A stretch of 64,000 nucleotides of DNA, taken from NCBI RefSeq assembly GCF_014269285.1, contig NZ_JACOAF010000058.1:129269-193268 (forward strand), in the 5' to 3' direction. The stretch is from Rufibacter sediminis. Lineage in GTDB: Bacteria; Bacteroidota; Bacteroidia; Cytophagales; Hymenobacteraceae. The notes under the pieces are model-generated. The model was not told where the DNA came from. It was given only the letters and a program-made list of their open reading frames with translations, and ran no database searches. This document shows positions 25,617 through 34,710 of the stretch, piece by piece; within the stretch, counting starts at the first letter, position 1, and each line of letters starts with the position of its first letter. A program made the position numbers and the translations under genes.

Positions 25617-28439
25617 ATGAAAACTACGTTCCGTTTGCTTGGCTTGTTACTGCTGGTGCTGCTGGTACAGGTAGCCCAGGCGCAGGTGGTGACCTGGTCA
25701 CCCGCCTTTCCGGTCCATAATGAGCCGGTCACTATCATCTTTGACGCCTCTAAAGGTACGGGAGGCCTGGCCAACGTGTCTGAGCCGGTGTACGCCCATA
25801 CGGGCGTATTGACCAACCTGAGCGGCAGCGACTCTGACTGGAAGTACGTGAAAGCGGACTGGACTTCCAATACACCGGCGGCTCTCATGACTTCACTGGG
25901 AAACAACCGCTACCAGATCACCCTCACCCCCCGCACGTACTACAATGTACCGGCCACGGAGCAGATTACAGCCCTGATGTTTGTTTTCAGAAACGGGAAC
26001 GGAACGAAAGAAGGCAAAGACACCGGCGGCAAAGACATCAAAGTACCCATTTACGCCGCCGGCTCCATCAATGTATCGTTTACGCAGCCAACCGTGGGCC
26101 TGAACGGATTGTTTGTGAACCAGGGAGCCTCCATCCCGGTGACGGCCACTTCTTCGGCTAACGCCACCCTGCAGCTGTTTGTGAACGGCGAGAAAGTCAA
26201 AGAAGTGACCTCGGCTACTACGCTGGAGCACCAGCTGACTGCCTCCACGCCAGGGGCCAACAAAGTGAAACTGATGGCGCAGAGTGGAACGGTGACGGCA
26301 GTAGACTCCTTCACCTACGTGGTGCGGGAAACCGTACAAGCGCAGGCGCTGCCCGCCAATGCCAAAGACGGCGTGACCTACCTGAGCGCCACCAGCGTGT
26401 TGCTGAACCTGTATGCGCCTAATAAGCAAAACGTGTACGTGGTTGGCGATTTCAACAACTGGCAAGTGGGCGCTACGCCTATGAAGCGCACGCCGGATGG
26501 AACGCGGTACTGGGTTCAGATCGATAACCTGACGGCGGGCCGGGAGTACGCCTATCAGTACCTGGTGGATGAGAACCTGCGGGTAGGGGACCCTTACACT
26601 CAGAAAACCCTGGACCCAAACGAAGACCAGTACATTTCGGCAGAAACGTACCCCAACCTGAAAGCCTATCCACAGGGAAAAGCCACGGGCATGGTGTCAG
26701 TGTTCCAGACAAACCAGACGGCATATACCTGGACCACCACCAACTTCGTGAAACCCAAGAAAACCGATCTGGTGATCTATGAACTCCTGGTGCGGGACTT
26801 CATCGCCAAGCATGATTACAAAACCTTAACGGATACCCTCAATTACCTCCAGCGCCTGGGCGTGAACGCCATTCAGCTGATGCCCATCCATGAGTTTGAA
26901 GGGAATATGAGCTGGGGCTATAACTCAGTCTATTACTTTGCGCCAGACAAGTACTATGGTTCCAAAGACCAGCTCAAGCGGTTCATTGACGCGGCGCACT
27001 CCCGTGGAATGGCCGTGATCCTGGACATCGCGCTGAACCACTCGTTTGGGCAGTCGCCCATGGTGCAGCTGTACTACAACAGTGCCACCGGAAAAACCAC
27101 CTCCGAAAGTCCCTGGTTTAACCCCGATCCGACGCATGATTTCAATGTGGGCCATGACTTCAACCACGAGAGTCCCGCCACCAAATACTTTGTGGACCGC
27201 GTAACCGAGTTCTGGTTGCAGGAATACAAAATAGACGGGTACCGGTTCGATTTATCCAAGGGCTTCACCCAGAAGCAGACGGCGGGCAGCGTGAGTGCCT
27301 GGGGCCGATTTGACCAAACGCGCATCGATCTGCTCAAGCGGATGGCCGATCATCTCTGGACCGTGGACAACAGCGCCTATGTGATTTTGGAGCACTTTGC
27401 CGATAATGATGAGGAAACGGTTCTGGCGAACCACGGCATGATGCTGTGGGGCAACCTGCACGGCAACTACAAACAGGCCATTCTGGGCTATGCTGATAAT
27501 TCGAATTTCAACTGGATTTCCTACAAACAACGCGGCTGGACCAGCCCTCATGTGGTAGGCTACATGGAAAGCCACGATGAGGAGCGGCAGATGTACGAGG
27601 CTCTGCAGTATGGCAACAGCTCCGGGACTTACAGCGTGAAGAACCCCACCACGGCCTTGCAGCGCATGCAGTTAGCGGCCGCCTTCTTCTTTACCGTGCC
27701 GGGTCCTAAAATGGTGTGGCAATTCGGGGAACTGGGTTATGACATCTCCATCAACCAGGAAGGCCGGACTGGCAACAAACCCATCCTCTGGAATTACTAC
27801 CAAGAAGCCGAGCGGAAGAAACTTTACAACGTCTATGCGGCGCTCATTAAACTGAAGATCAAGGAACCCGCTTTTGAGTCTGGGAATTACACCCTGAATC
27901 TGGAAAACGCCCTTAAAACCATCCATATTCAGGACCCAGATATGAACGTGGCGGTGCTGGGTAACTTCGGCGTAACGGCCGCGGCCATTGATCCTAAGTT
28001 TCAGAATGCCGGTACCTGGTATGACTATGTCACGGGAGCAGCCTTGACTGTTACCAATGTGAACCAGACCATTTTACTGCAACCCGGAGAGTACCGCGTG
28101 TACACCACCAAACGTCTTTCGTCTTCCAGCATTTTGTTAGCCTCTAAGGAAGAAGAGAAATCGTTGGTGAAGAATGTGGTGCTGTACCCTAACCCTACAG
28201 GAACCGGAGAGGTGCAGGTGCGGTACCAATTGGTAGCTCCTTCTGAGGTAACTTTGCAGCTCTATGACCAACTGGGGCGTCTGGTTTCCAGCCGTTCGCT
28301 GGGCAGACAAACGGCAGGCAGCCATACCATTACCCAAAGTCTTACCACCCAAGGCAATAAACGTTTGTCTGCGGGGATCTACTACTGCAAACTGCTAACA
28401 GGCAACACCGCTAAAACCTTGCAGATAATGGTTCAGTAG
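25617..28439 (+). CDS. T9SS-exported multidomain GH13 alpha-amylase
   Basis: 940 residues. Order: signal peptide (1-22), starch-binding-like domain (about 24-145), Ig-like domain (about 155-235), CBM48/isoamylase-N-like domain (about 250-330), GH13 barrel (about 375-740), beta-domain, and a type IX secretion sorting domain (about 860-940: VVLYPNPT, LQLYDQLGRLV, LSAGIYYCKLL). Catalytic residues: Asp545 (GYRFDLSKG), Glu592 (VILEHFAD) and Asp654 (MESHDEE). It should hydrolyse starch, glycogen or related alpha-glucans at the cell surface after T9SS export. The pairing of an extracellular amylase with intracellular glycogen genes suggests uptake and storage of alpha-glucan glucose. Confidence 0.92.
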   Translation: MKTTFRLLGLLLLVLLVQVAQAQVVTWSPAFPVHNEPVTIIFDASKGTGGLANVSEPVYAHTGVLTNLSGSDSDWKYVKADWTSNTPAALMTSLGNNRYQITLTPRTYYNVPATEQITALMFVFRNGNGTKEGKDTGGKDIKVPIYAAGSINVSFTQPTVGLNGLFVNQGASIPVTATSSANATLQLFVNGEKVKEVTSATTLEHQLTASTPGANKVKLMAQSGTVTAVDSFTYVVRETVQAQALPANAKDGVTYLSATSVLLNLYAPNKQNVYVVGDFNNWQVGATPMKRTPDGTRYWVQIDNLTAGREYAYQYLVDENLRVGDPYTQKTLDPNEDQYISAETYPNLKAYPQGKATGMVSVFQTNQTAYTWTTTNFVKPKKTDLVIYELLVRDFIAKHDYKTLTDTLNYLQRLGVNAIQLMPIHEFEGNMSWGYNSVYYFAPDKYYGSKDQLKRFIDAAHSRGMAVILDIALNHSFGQSPMVQLYYNSATGKTTSESPWFNPDPTHDFNVGHDFNHESPATKYFVDRVTEFWLQEYKIDGYRFDLSKGFTQKQTAGSVSAWGRFDQTRIDLLKRMADHLWTVDNSAYVILEHFADNDEETVLANHGMMLWGNLHGNYKQAILGYADNSNFNWISYKQRGWTSPHVVGYMESHDEERQMYEALQYGNSSGTYSVKNPTTALQRMQLAAAFFFTVPGPKMVWQFGELGYDISINQEGRTGNKPILWNYYQEAERKKLYNVYAALIKLKIKEPAFESGNYTLNLENALKTIHIQDPDMNVAVLGNFGVTAAAIDPKFQNAGTWYDYVTGAALTVTNVNQTILLQPGEYRVYTTKRLSSSSILLASKEEEKSLVKNVVLYPNPTGTGEVQVRYQLVAPSEVTLQLYDQLGRLVSSRSLGRQTAGSHTITQSLTTQGNKRLSAGIYYCKLLTGNTAKTLQIMVQ

Positions 28440-28541
28440 GAAGAGGCTTTCGCCTGCGGATTGTTGACGATCTTACATGGTTTAAAGCAACTAGTCAGGC
28501 TAAGTAAAAGGACCCCACTGAGTAAATATTTTGCTGATCTG

Positions 28542-28585
28542 CTGCTCGCCCCTTGTTGCAAAGTATAGCAACAGGCGGCGAGCAG
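28542..28585 (+). terminator. Likely terminator of the amylase gene
   Basis: CTGCTCGCC (28542-28550) with GGCGAGCAG (28577-28585), continued inside by GTTGC/GCAAC. Position fits termination of the amylase transcript; there is no strong T-run. Confidence 0.6.
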
Positions 28586-28784
28586 TTGCTTTTACCGCGT
28601 ATGATTTTGTAAAGCGGCATAACTTTAGAACTTTGAAAAGGCACGGTTGTACAGAGGTAAGTAATTGCTAGAAGTGTAAAGTCTTTCTTGTATGGTAGTA
28701 AATATTTCAAATATATTTAGCTGTTGATTGTGAATTTTATAAATAGAACCTGTTAGGGGCTTTTCACAGATTGCACCTCTTGAG

Positions 28785-28844
28785 TGCCCCCTTGCTGATT
28801 AGCGGCCGTTTTCACAAAAACGGCCGCTAATCAGCAAGGGGGCA
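28785..28844. repeat. 28-bp perfect palindrome before a regulator gene
   Basis: Arms 28785-28812 and 28817-28844 (starting TGCCCCCTTGCTGATTAGCG) with loop CACA and the dispersed core CGTTTTCACAAAAACG. It lies 346 bases from the upstream gene end and no T-run follows, so a plain terminator role is doubtful. Confidence 0.85.
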
Positions 28845-28932
28845 CAATTTGCGCCAGACAAACCTAAACGAAAGCATCAGAAAACGTCTGGAAAGGTTCA
28901 TGCAAAGGCCCACACTGCGGTATTACCTGATC

Positions 28933-29994
28933 ATGACTTATAGCTCTTTAGAAGATATTCCAGCCAAAACCGAAGACGTTGCCCATATCTTAAAGCTGCT
29001 TGAGGTGCAACATCCAATTGCCCCGGCTCTAAAAGCAGAATTCTACAAGCTTAGCATCATGGTACAGCTCCAGGCGGGGGAGCATCTACTTTACCAGGGG
29101 GAGAGATGTTTCCACATGTACTTTATCCGCAAAGGAGCTTTGATGGCTTACTCCCAGCATAAGCAAAAGCAAATCACTACCTATATCTCGGTAGAGAACG
29201 AGTTTGTTAGTTCCCTTTCAGGACTTTATGGTCAGCAACCTTCCCGGGAAGCCATTGTGGCGGTGGAGCCGACCCTGTTGGTGGGGGTGCACACAGACAT
29301 ACTGCAAGGTTGGTATGCCCGCTTTTTTGACTTGAACTTCATTATTCGGCAGGTATATGAGAACTATTACCGTGACGCGCAGGAGCGGTCACATGTGGTG
29401 CGCATAGGTAATGCCAAAGAGCGGTACCTGTATTTCATTCATTCCAAGCCGGGCTATATAGATCGCCTACCCCTTAAATGTGTGGCTTCTTTCCTGGATA
29501 TGAAGCCCGAGACACTTTCCCGCATCAAAAAGCAAAGCCAGAGCCAACCCGCCATGGATGCCCAGGAGGCAGATAGTCTTCTGCGGCAGGCGGCTCAGGT
29601 GATGCAAGAGACAGAGTGCTTTAAAGAGAAAACGTTAAAAGTGCATACGCTGGCCGAGCGATTAGGGATTCCGGCTTATAAACTCTCATGGGTGCTAAAC
29701 TCCTATTCCAAGACAAGTTTCACTGATTTTGTGAACCAGTACCGCATCTCTTACCTGAAAGAACAGCTGGAAAAAGAGGAATCGCTCCAGAACCTTACAC
29801 TGGAGGCGCTTGCCCTGAAAGCTGGCTTCGCATCCAGGAGCGGATTTTACAAAGCCTTCAACAAAGCCGAGGGCACCAGCCCCAAAGCATACCTTTCGGC
29901 TAAAAAATTGTCGGATAATAGTCTCCCCAAAGCCCTCCCAAGGAAGCAGCCGGGCATTGGGGAGACTGTTACCATTTCAGAAGTTTTCCAGTGA
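28933..29994 (+). CDS. Regulator with cyclic-nucleotide-type domain and AraC HTH
   Basis: 353 residues from the ATG at 28933; in-frame TTG (28849) and ATG (28900) starts could add up to 28 residues, but the first abuts the perfect palindrome. The N-terminal half is a Crp/Fnr-like cNBD beta-roll (about 30-140: LQAGEHLLYQGERCFHMYFI). It is followed by a Crp-type helix-turn-helix (about 180-205: LPLKCVASFLDMKPETLSRI), then by a second DNA-binding module of AraC/HTH_18 type (about 225-335: LKVHTLAERLGIPAYKLSWV, LEALALKAGFASRSGFYKAF). Having both readers in one chain is unusual. It is expected to be a cytoplasmic transcription factor; the ligand is unknown and the cAMP-contacting Arg-Ser pair is not evident. 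Its 3' end overlaps the convergent gene by 26 bases. Confidence 0.8.
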   Translation: MTYSSLEDIPAKTEDVAHILKLLEVQHPIAPALKAEFYKLSIMVQLQAGEHLLYQGERCFHMYFIRKGALMAYSQHKQKQITTYISVENEFVSSLSGLYGQQPSREAIVAVEPTLLVGVHTDILQGWYARFFDLNFIIRQVYENYYRDAQERSHVVRIGNAKERYLYFIHSKPGYIDRLPLKCVASFLDMKPETLSRIKKQSQSQPAMDAQEADSLLRQAAQVMQETECFKEKTLKVHTLAERLGIPAYKLSWVLNSYSKTSFTDFVNQYRISYLKEQLEKEESLQNLTLEALALKAGFASRSGFYKAFNKAEGTSPKAYLSAKKLSDNSLPKALPRKQPGIGETVTISEVFQ

Positions 29995-32935
29995 TAGCAC
30001 CTTCCTCACTGTAAAGCCTCAGAATATAGGTGCCGGTGGCATAATGGCCTATCTCCAATTCTAAACTTGCTGTATTCATATTGATAGGAATGCTCTGTAG
30101 CACACTCCCGTGCAGGTTCAATAGCTCAGCGCGACTGTATTTTCCTGCCTTGAAGCGTGCCTTTACCTTGTCCTTCTCACTGGTTGGGTTAGGGAAGAGG
30201 GTAAGACGGTCTTCGTCCTTAGAAAGATAAACCGCTCTGACGTTGAACTGCTCCTGGTTTCCGTCTATATCTTCCTGCCCCAGTCTGTAGTAATTAGTCC
30301 CAAGGGCAGGTGCCTCATCCCAGAAAGTATACTCTTGCCGGATGTAAGAAAACCCTGCTGCTGGTATTCTGGCTATCTCTGTGAAATGATGGGTATTGGT
30401 GGCGCGATATACTATAAACTCCTTGCTGTTCTGCTCAGAAGCGGTCTGCCAGGTGAGTTTTGTCTGGTTACCCTTAAGCTTGGCCGTAAAATGAATTAAG
30501 GTTACCGGAAGCGGGATTTCATTCTGCCACTCATAGGCGCCCATGTCCACGGTGCCGTTAAGGAGGCGCTCATTGCCTGCCAGGTCAGTGGTTAGGCCCG
30601 TGGGCAGGTGTTCATTAGAGCCTGCGTTTAGTACGGGGCTGCCAACGATAGGTACAAAATTGTTGTTAGCAGGATCGGTGAACAGCGGGTCCCGGGCCAG
30701 TAAATTTCCTCCCAGATCTTGGCTTCCAGACGGTAATGTTGCATCTTGCACTAAGCTGTGAGCAATGTTGAATTGCCCGCTTCCGTCAAGGTTGATGCCC
30801 TTGCCCTCGTTGCCATAGACAATGCTATTGAGCAGGGTGAGGCTGTTATTGAGGAAGTTGAGCGTGCCCTTGGCGGTGTTAGCAGTTGTGTTACCGTAGA
30901 AAGTGCTGTTGATGATGACCGGGTGGCCTGTATCTGCTGTGAGCGCCCCACCGTTGGAGGAAGCAGAGTTACCATAAAAGAGGCAATTGACCAACTGCGG
31001 GTTAGCCCCAGAGTCATAGTTGAACCAGCCAGCCCCAATGCCGTTGCTTCCATTGCCAATGGCTTTGTTGGCGGTGAAAATACAGTTACGCACAATTGGG
31101 CTGGCTGTGTTATAAACGCCAGCCCCGGTACGTTCAATCACCGTACTTGGGCCGCTGGCGTAGCCGTCTCGGATGGTGAAGCCGTCTACTTCGGCGTTAG
31201 CCGTAATATGAAGGACTGTGAAGCTGTTGTCAGTCTCAGAGTTGGGGTTGCCAATGTTGCCGCTTAGTACGGTAGGGTTGGCGGCGGGGTCACGCAGACC
31301 GGTGGCTGCATCATAGCCACCCTTGATCTTGATGGCTTTATTTAAAAGGAAGGCCTGGGTTCGGGTAGTGCCACTCTGGGTTTGTGTAGGGTAATATGTG
31401 CCCTTAGCCACCAATACTTCGCCTCCTGTGTTAGAGATGTTGATCATGGCCTGTAGGTCGCCAGAGGCGCTTTCCCAGGAGATGCCCTCGCCCGTGCCGC
31501 CCGCCTTCACATAGCGGGGACCGTTGTAAGGGAGGGTAGTGAAGGGAGCTGACACCAGCCACGCTCCTGGGTTGGTGTTGGAACAGAGGCCACGTACCCA
31601 CAGATAGTAAGTGGTGCTGGGGGAAAGACCAGTGAGAGTAGCTGTTGTGTTCTCTGTATAGGTGAGGGTGCTTACCGCCGGCGGAAGTGCAGATGAGGTA
31701 CTGAGGCCATATTGGTAACCGTTTGCCACTCCTTCCGCAGGGGCCAGCCAGAGAGCCTCTGCACCCGAAATAGTAATGCTCTGGGGCAATATGGTTAAAG
31801 ATTGAGGAAGAACCTGGCAGCTCGTTTCCTGGTTTTCATATGCTCCCATGTCCACTGCGGCGTAGGCGGTGCGAGGGTTACCGGCTAAGTCAGTGAGTAG
31901 GCCCTGGGGCAAATACGTGTCGTTGCCTGCGTCCACGGCTGGGCTGTTTGAGAGCAGTGAATAATCTCCGGCTGTGCTCAAGCCTGGCGAAATAGCATTC
32001 CTGAAGAGCGGATTTGAGGAGCCACTGATATTGCCATTCTCGGTATCCGTTCTGCCCTGTATTAAGCTGTGCGATATTACTAAGTTGGGGTCATAGCTAA
32101 TATACAAGCCGCTGCTGTTGCCATGGATAACGGTATTGTGGATGGTAAGCGTACCTCCAGACTGATAGATACCTCCTCCATCATAAGTGGCTTTGTTCCC
32201 CGCAATGGTGGTGTTGATCAAGGTAGGGCTGGACTCATTGGAATAAATGCCCCCTCCGCTGCCGGTAGAAAGGTTACCGCTTATGAGCACATTGGTCAAC
32301 TTAGGCGAAGATTGAGTCAATTCAAGTCCCGCTCCTGTGCCTGCCTCATTGCCAGAGATGGTGACATTGGTTAGGGTAGAGTTAGATCCAAGAAGTGAGA
32401 TGCCCCCGCCGTACCCACTTGACTTGTTGCCTTTAATGGTGAGGTTGGCAAGGGTAGGCGAAGCGAAGTAATTATAAACCCCAGCCCCTCTTGCTGATTC
32501 CCCCCCCGTAATGGAAAAGCCGTCCAGCACAGCCTGGGAGGTAAGACCGTTTCTGTCATTTTGTATTACCCTGTAGCCAATTCCTTTTAAAATAGTAAGG
32601 TTTTCTCTATGATTTCTTTCTGTCAGATGTTGCTCATTGCCGTTGAACCCACCGTAGATCTTCACACCTTCTTTCATATAGAAGAAACCACTCCCCGGTT
32701 GGTATTCCCCGGCGGCCACCCAGACCTGGTCACCGGCCGCGGAGGCGTTAATCATGTTCTGCAGCGCACCTGAGGCATTCTGCCAAGAACTGCCGTTGCC
32801 CGTACCTCCAGCCTTCACATACCTAATGGTCTGTGCCGAACTTTGTTCTGCCAGTAGAAGTAAAAAGGCAAAGATGAATAAGCATTGCAGAAACTTGGCT
32901 GTGCGGAAATGGGTGAGAGGTAGTATTTGTCGCAT
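29969..32935 (-). CDS. T9SS-exported right-handed beta-helix protein
   Basis: 988 residues. A signal peptide (1-34, ending QSSAQ) and two copies of a parallel beta-helix module (about 36-370 and 475-805), each starting RYVKAGGTG and ending in a VDMGAYE choice-of-anchor type motif. Between them is a fibronectin-III domain (about 375-470). The C-terminus (about 905-988: LTLFPNPTSE, YATGTYILRLYSEEG) is a T9SS type A sorting domain. The internal duplication is clear in the repeated GGGIYxxxSxPTLxNxTIxGN units. Such proteins are surface adhesins or polysaccharide lyase-like; no catalytic residues are apparent, so adhesion or carbohydrate binding is inferred. Tail-to-tail overlap of 26 bases with the regulator gene means they share a terminator region inside coding DNA. 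Confidence 0.85.
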   Translation of the reverse strand: MRQILPLTHFRTAKFLQCLFIFAFLLLLAEQSSAQTIRYVKAGGTGNGSSWQNASGALQNMINASAAGDQVWVAAGEYQPGSGFFYMKEGVKIYGGFNGNEQHLTERNHRENLTILKGIGYRVIQNDRNGLTSQAVLDGFSITGGESARGAGVYNYFASPTLANLTIKGNKSSGYGGGISLLGSNSTLTNVTISGNEAGTGAGLELTQSSPKLTNVLISGNLSTGSGGGIYSNESSPTLINTTIAGNKATYDGGGIYQSGGTLTIHNTVIHGNSSGLYISYDPNLVISHSLIQGRTDTENGNISGSSNPLFRNAISPGLSTAGDYSLLSNSPAVDAGNDTYLPQGLLTDLAGNPRTAYAAVDMGAYENQETSCQVLPQSLTILPQSITISGAEALWLAPAEGVANGYQYGLSTSSALPPAVSTLTYTENTTATLTGLSPSTTYYLWVRGLCSNTNPGAWLVSAPFTTLPYNGPRYVKAGGTGEGISWESASGDLQAMINISNTGGEVLVAKGTYYPTQTQSGTTRTQAFLLNKAIKIKGGYDAATGLRDPAANPTVLSGNIGNPNSETDNSFTVLHITANAEVDGFTIRDGYASGPSTVIERTGAGVYNTASPIVRNCIFTANKAIGNGSNGIGAGWFNYDSGANPQLVNCLFYGNSASSNGGALTADTGHPVIINSTFYGNTTANTAKGTLNFLNNSLTLLNSIVYGNEGKGINLDGSGQFNIAHSLVQDATLPSGSQDLGGNLLARDPLFTDPANNNFVPIVGSPVLNAGSNEHLPTGLTTDLAGNERLLNGTVDMGAYEWQNEIPLPVTLIHFTAKLKGNQTKLTWQTASEQNSKEFIVYRATNTHHFTEIARIPAAGFSYIRQEYTFWDEAPALGTNYYRLGQEDIDGNQEQFNVRAVYLSKDEDRLTLFPNPTSEKDKVKARFKAGKYSRAELLNLHGSVLQSIPINMNTASLELEIGHYATGTYILRLYSEEGAITGKLLKW

Positions 32936-33677
32936 GATTCAAAGTAAAGACCGTAATAAGTCAGGTGTATTGTAAATAGAGTAATGGTATTCTGTATGTA
33001 GAAAATGATAGGAGGTAAGCCTCAGTTTGATTGCCGGCCAAAGCTATTTCTTGCATCTATTGATGCTGGATTTGTATTAAGAAGATTGTTTTGGTACAAA
33101 ACTAGCCCTCTATGGTTTTCGGCAAGAACAATGCCTGCGCTTATTTGTCTCCGTTTTTAAAACGAGACAAAGTTTATATGTCAATCTCTATAACTAAAGC
33201 TGAGATTATATGCATCTGTTAAGGGTGTAGACGAAAAGAAATAGGACAATCTTCAAGAGGAACCCTGTGGGGTTACGGCATGTATAGAGCATGGGCAATA
33301 AACGCCATTGCCGTTCGGTAATGAAATTTTTTCACGAGGACAAAAAATAGCACCACCTTTCTGATGGTCCCCGGCGAGTCTGGAGACTCGCTTCATCCCA
33401 AGCCATGAGACGGGAGTCTCGCACCAGTATTTTTAAACCTGTGAGGTCTTGAAGACCTCACAGGTTTTCGCGTTTTATGCCTGTTTTCTGCAATACCGCC
33501 TGCTCCAAAGACCTCGTAGTGCGCGCAGCTCCTACGAGTGTCTGCGCCTATGCGTTTAGAGCTAGTTTTCTGCAAAACAGCCCATAAACGCATCAGCGGG
33601 TCTACCTTCTCCAATGAGGAAGATAGACCCGCTGCTGCGTTTGGCTTGTGACCTAAAGAAAACTTAATGGATTTACA
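32936..33677. other. Gene-free spacer with a palindrome cluster
   Basis: No gene is supported. 32936-33370 is AT-rich and should hold the promoter of the beta-helix gene. 33374-33633 is a chain of at least five hairpins, listed as a separate repeat region. Confidence 0.55.
33374..33633. repeat. Cluster of five palindromes
   Basis: In order: GCGAGTC/GACTCGC (33374-33391); GAGAC/GTCTC (33407-33420); a 16-bp arm pair AAACCTGTGAGGTCTT with its complement (33435-33467); TGCGTTTA/TAAACGCA with the dispersed core GTTTTCTGCAAAAC inside (33551-33592); AGCGGGTCTA/TAGACCCGCT (33595-33633). The last lies 45 bases after the ThuA gene stop and may be its terminator. Confidence 0.8.
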
Positions 33678-34415
33678 TTAATCTTGCAGTACATATTGAA
33701 TGCCGCCCAGCAGATGCCGCAGGAAAAGTGGCTCCTGGAAGCTTTCATCTGTGTGGCCGCCGGCGGTGTAGAAGGCTTTTCCGCCGTCAAAGGTGTGGTA
33801 CCAGGCAATGGGGTGAGTGGCTCCGTTTTTTCCGCCTTTGTAGGTAGACTCGTCCAGAGTAGCCAGTACCTTGATATTCGGGTTGATGTTTTTGAAGTTG
33901 TACCATTCGTCTTTTCTCTCCCACCGGTCGGGTAGGAAAGAAGTGGAGATATGTTTTTTATCCACTACCTGAACGGTGGCGTTCTGAACCTCGGGGTGAC
34001 TGACAAAATACGCGCCCACCAGTTGATTGTACCAAGGCCAGTTGTACTCCGTGTCTGTGGCGGCGTGCACGCCAACGAATCCTCCGCCGGCCTTGATGAA
34101 TTGCTCAAACGCACCTTGTTGCGCGTCTGTGAGCACATCCTGGGTGGTGCTCAGGAAGAGGACCGCTTTGTAGTGGCGCAGGGAATCCGGCACGAAGAAA
34201 GCGGCATTGTTAGTGGTGTCAACCTGAAATCCGTTCTCCTTTCCCAGTTTTTGGATGGCTGTTAGGCCCGCCGGAATGGACTTGTGGTAAAACCCGGCGG
34301 TTTTATAGAAAACCAGAACCGCAGGAGACGACGCACTGGCTCTCTTTCCATTTTCCGGGGAGCAGTTAGCGAAAAGACAGACACAGGCAATCAGTAAAAA
34401 GTAAAGTGGTTTCAT
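33678..34415 (-). CDS. ThuA-domain lipoprotein
   Basis: 245 residues from the ATG at 34415. A longer frame runs to 34508, but the start at 34415 gives a proper lipoprotein signal (MKPLYFLLIACVCLFANC). The domain is ThuA-like, related to class I glutamine amidotransferases: VLVFYKTAGFYHKSIPAG at the start, VLFLSTTQDVLTDAQQ, GGGFVGVHAATDTEYNWPWY in the middle and PIAWYHTFDGGKAFYTAGGH near the end. ThuA-like proteins are linked to sugar metabolism in Bacteroidota, but the reaction is not known. Lipid anchoring places it in the periplasm. It appears monocistronic. Confidence 0.87.
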   Translation of the reverse strand: MKPLYFLLIACVCLFANCSPENGKRASASSPAVLVFYKTAGFYHKSIPAGLTAIQKLGKENGFQVDTTNNAAFFVPDSLRHYKAVLFLSTTQDVLTDAQQGAFEQFIKAGGGFVGVHAATDTEYNWPWYNQLVGAYFVSHPEVQNATVQVVDKKHISTSFLPDRWERKDEWYNFKNINPNIKVLATLDESTYKGGKNGATHPIAWYHTFDGGKAFYTAGGHTDESFQEPLFLRHLLGGIQYVLQD

Positions 34416-34710
34416 AGATGGGAGCCAAATACGGTGATTCCTTACGTGGGCCATGTGCGCCAGGCAAGGAGAGTTGGTAAGTCTACGCTTTTTCGGCTTG
34501 ATTTTCAAAAAATGGCCCTAAAACAACTAGCCCCCGATGAGCTGAGGAAGAAGCAGGTACCCGTCTGAATATCGTAAACTTGGCCTTATATTTCTGGCTT
34601 TCCGGAGAAGCACGGCAATGCCTTGATGGAGTAAACTTCTGGTGACACAGTGCTGCGTTCCAGGTCAAGGCTTAGTACTTAATTGAAACTTCCAGCAAGT
34701 ACTAACGGTG

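Larger units (their letters stand above)
28440..28848. other. Intergenic region with two hairpins
   Basis: A hairpin at 28542-28585 lies about 100 bases after the amylase stop and a 28-bp perfect palindrome sits at 28785-28844. Between them is an AT-rich stretch (28600-28745) that may contain the promoter of the downstream regulator. Confidence 0.5.

Noticed and set aside
30500-32900. Regular repeats that could suggest a CRISPR or tandem array
   Set aside because: They are codon-level repeats of a beta-helix protein in one long open frame, without constant repeats and unique spacers.
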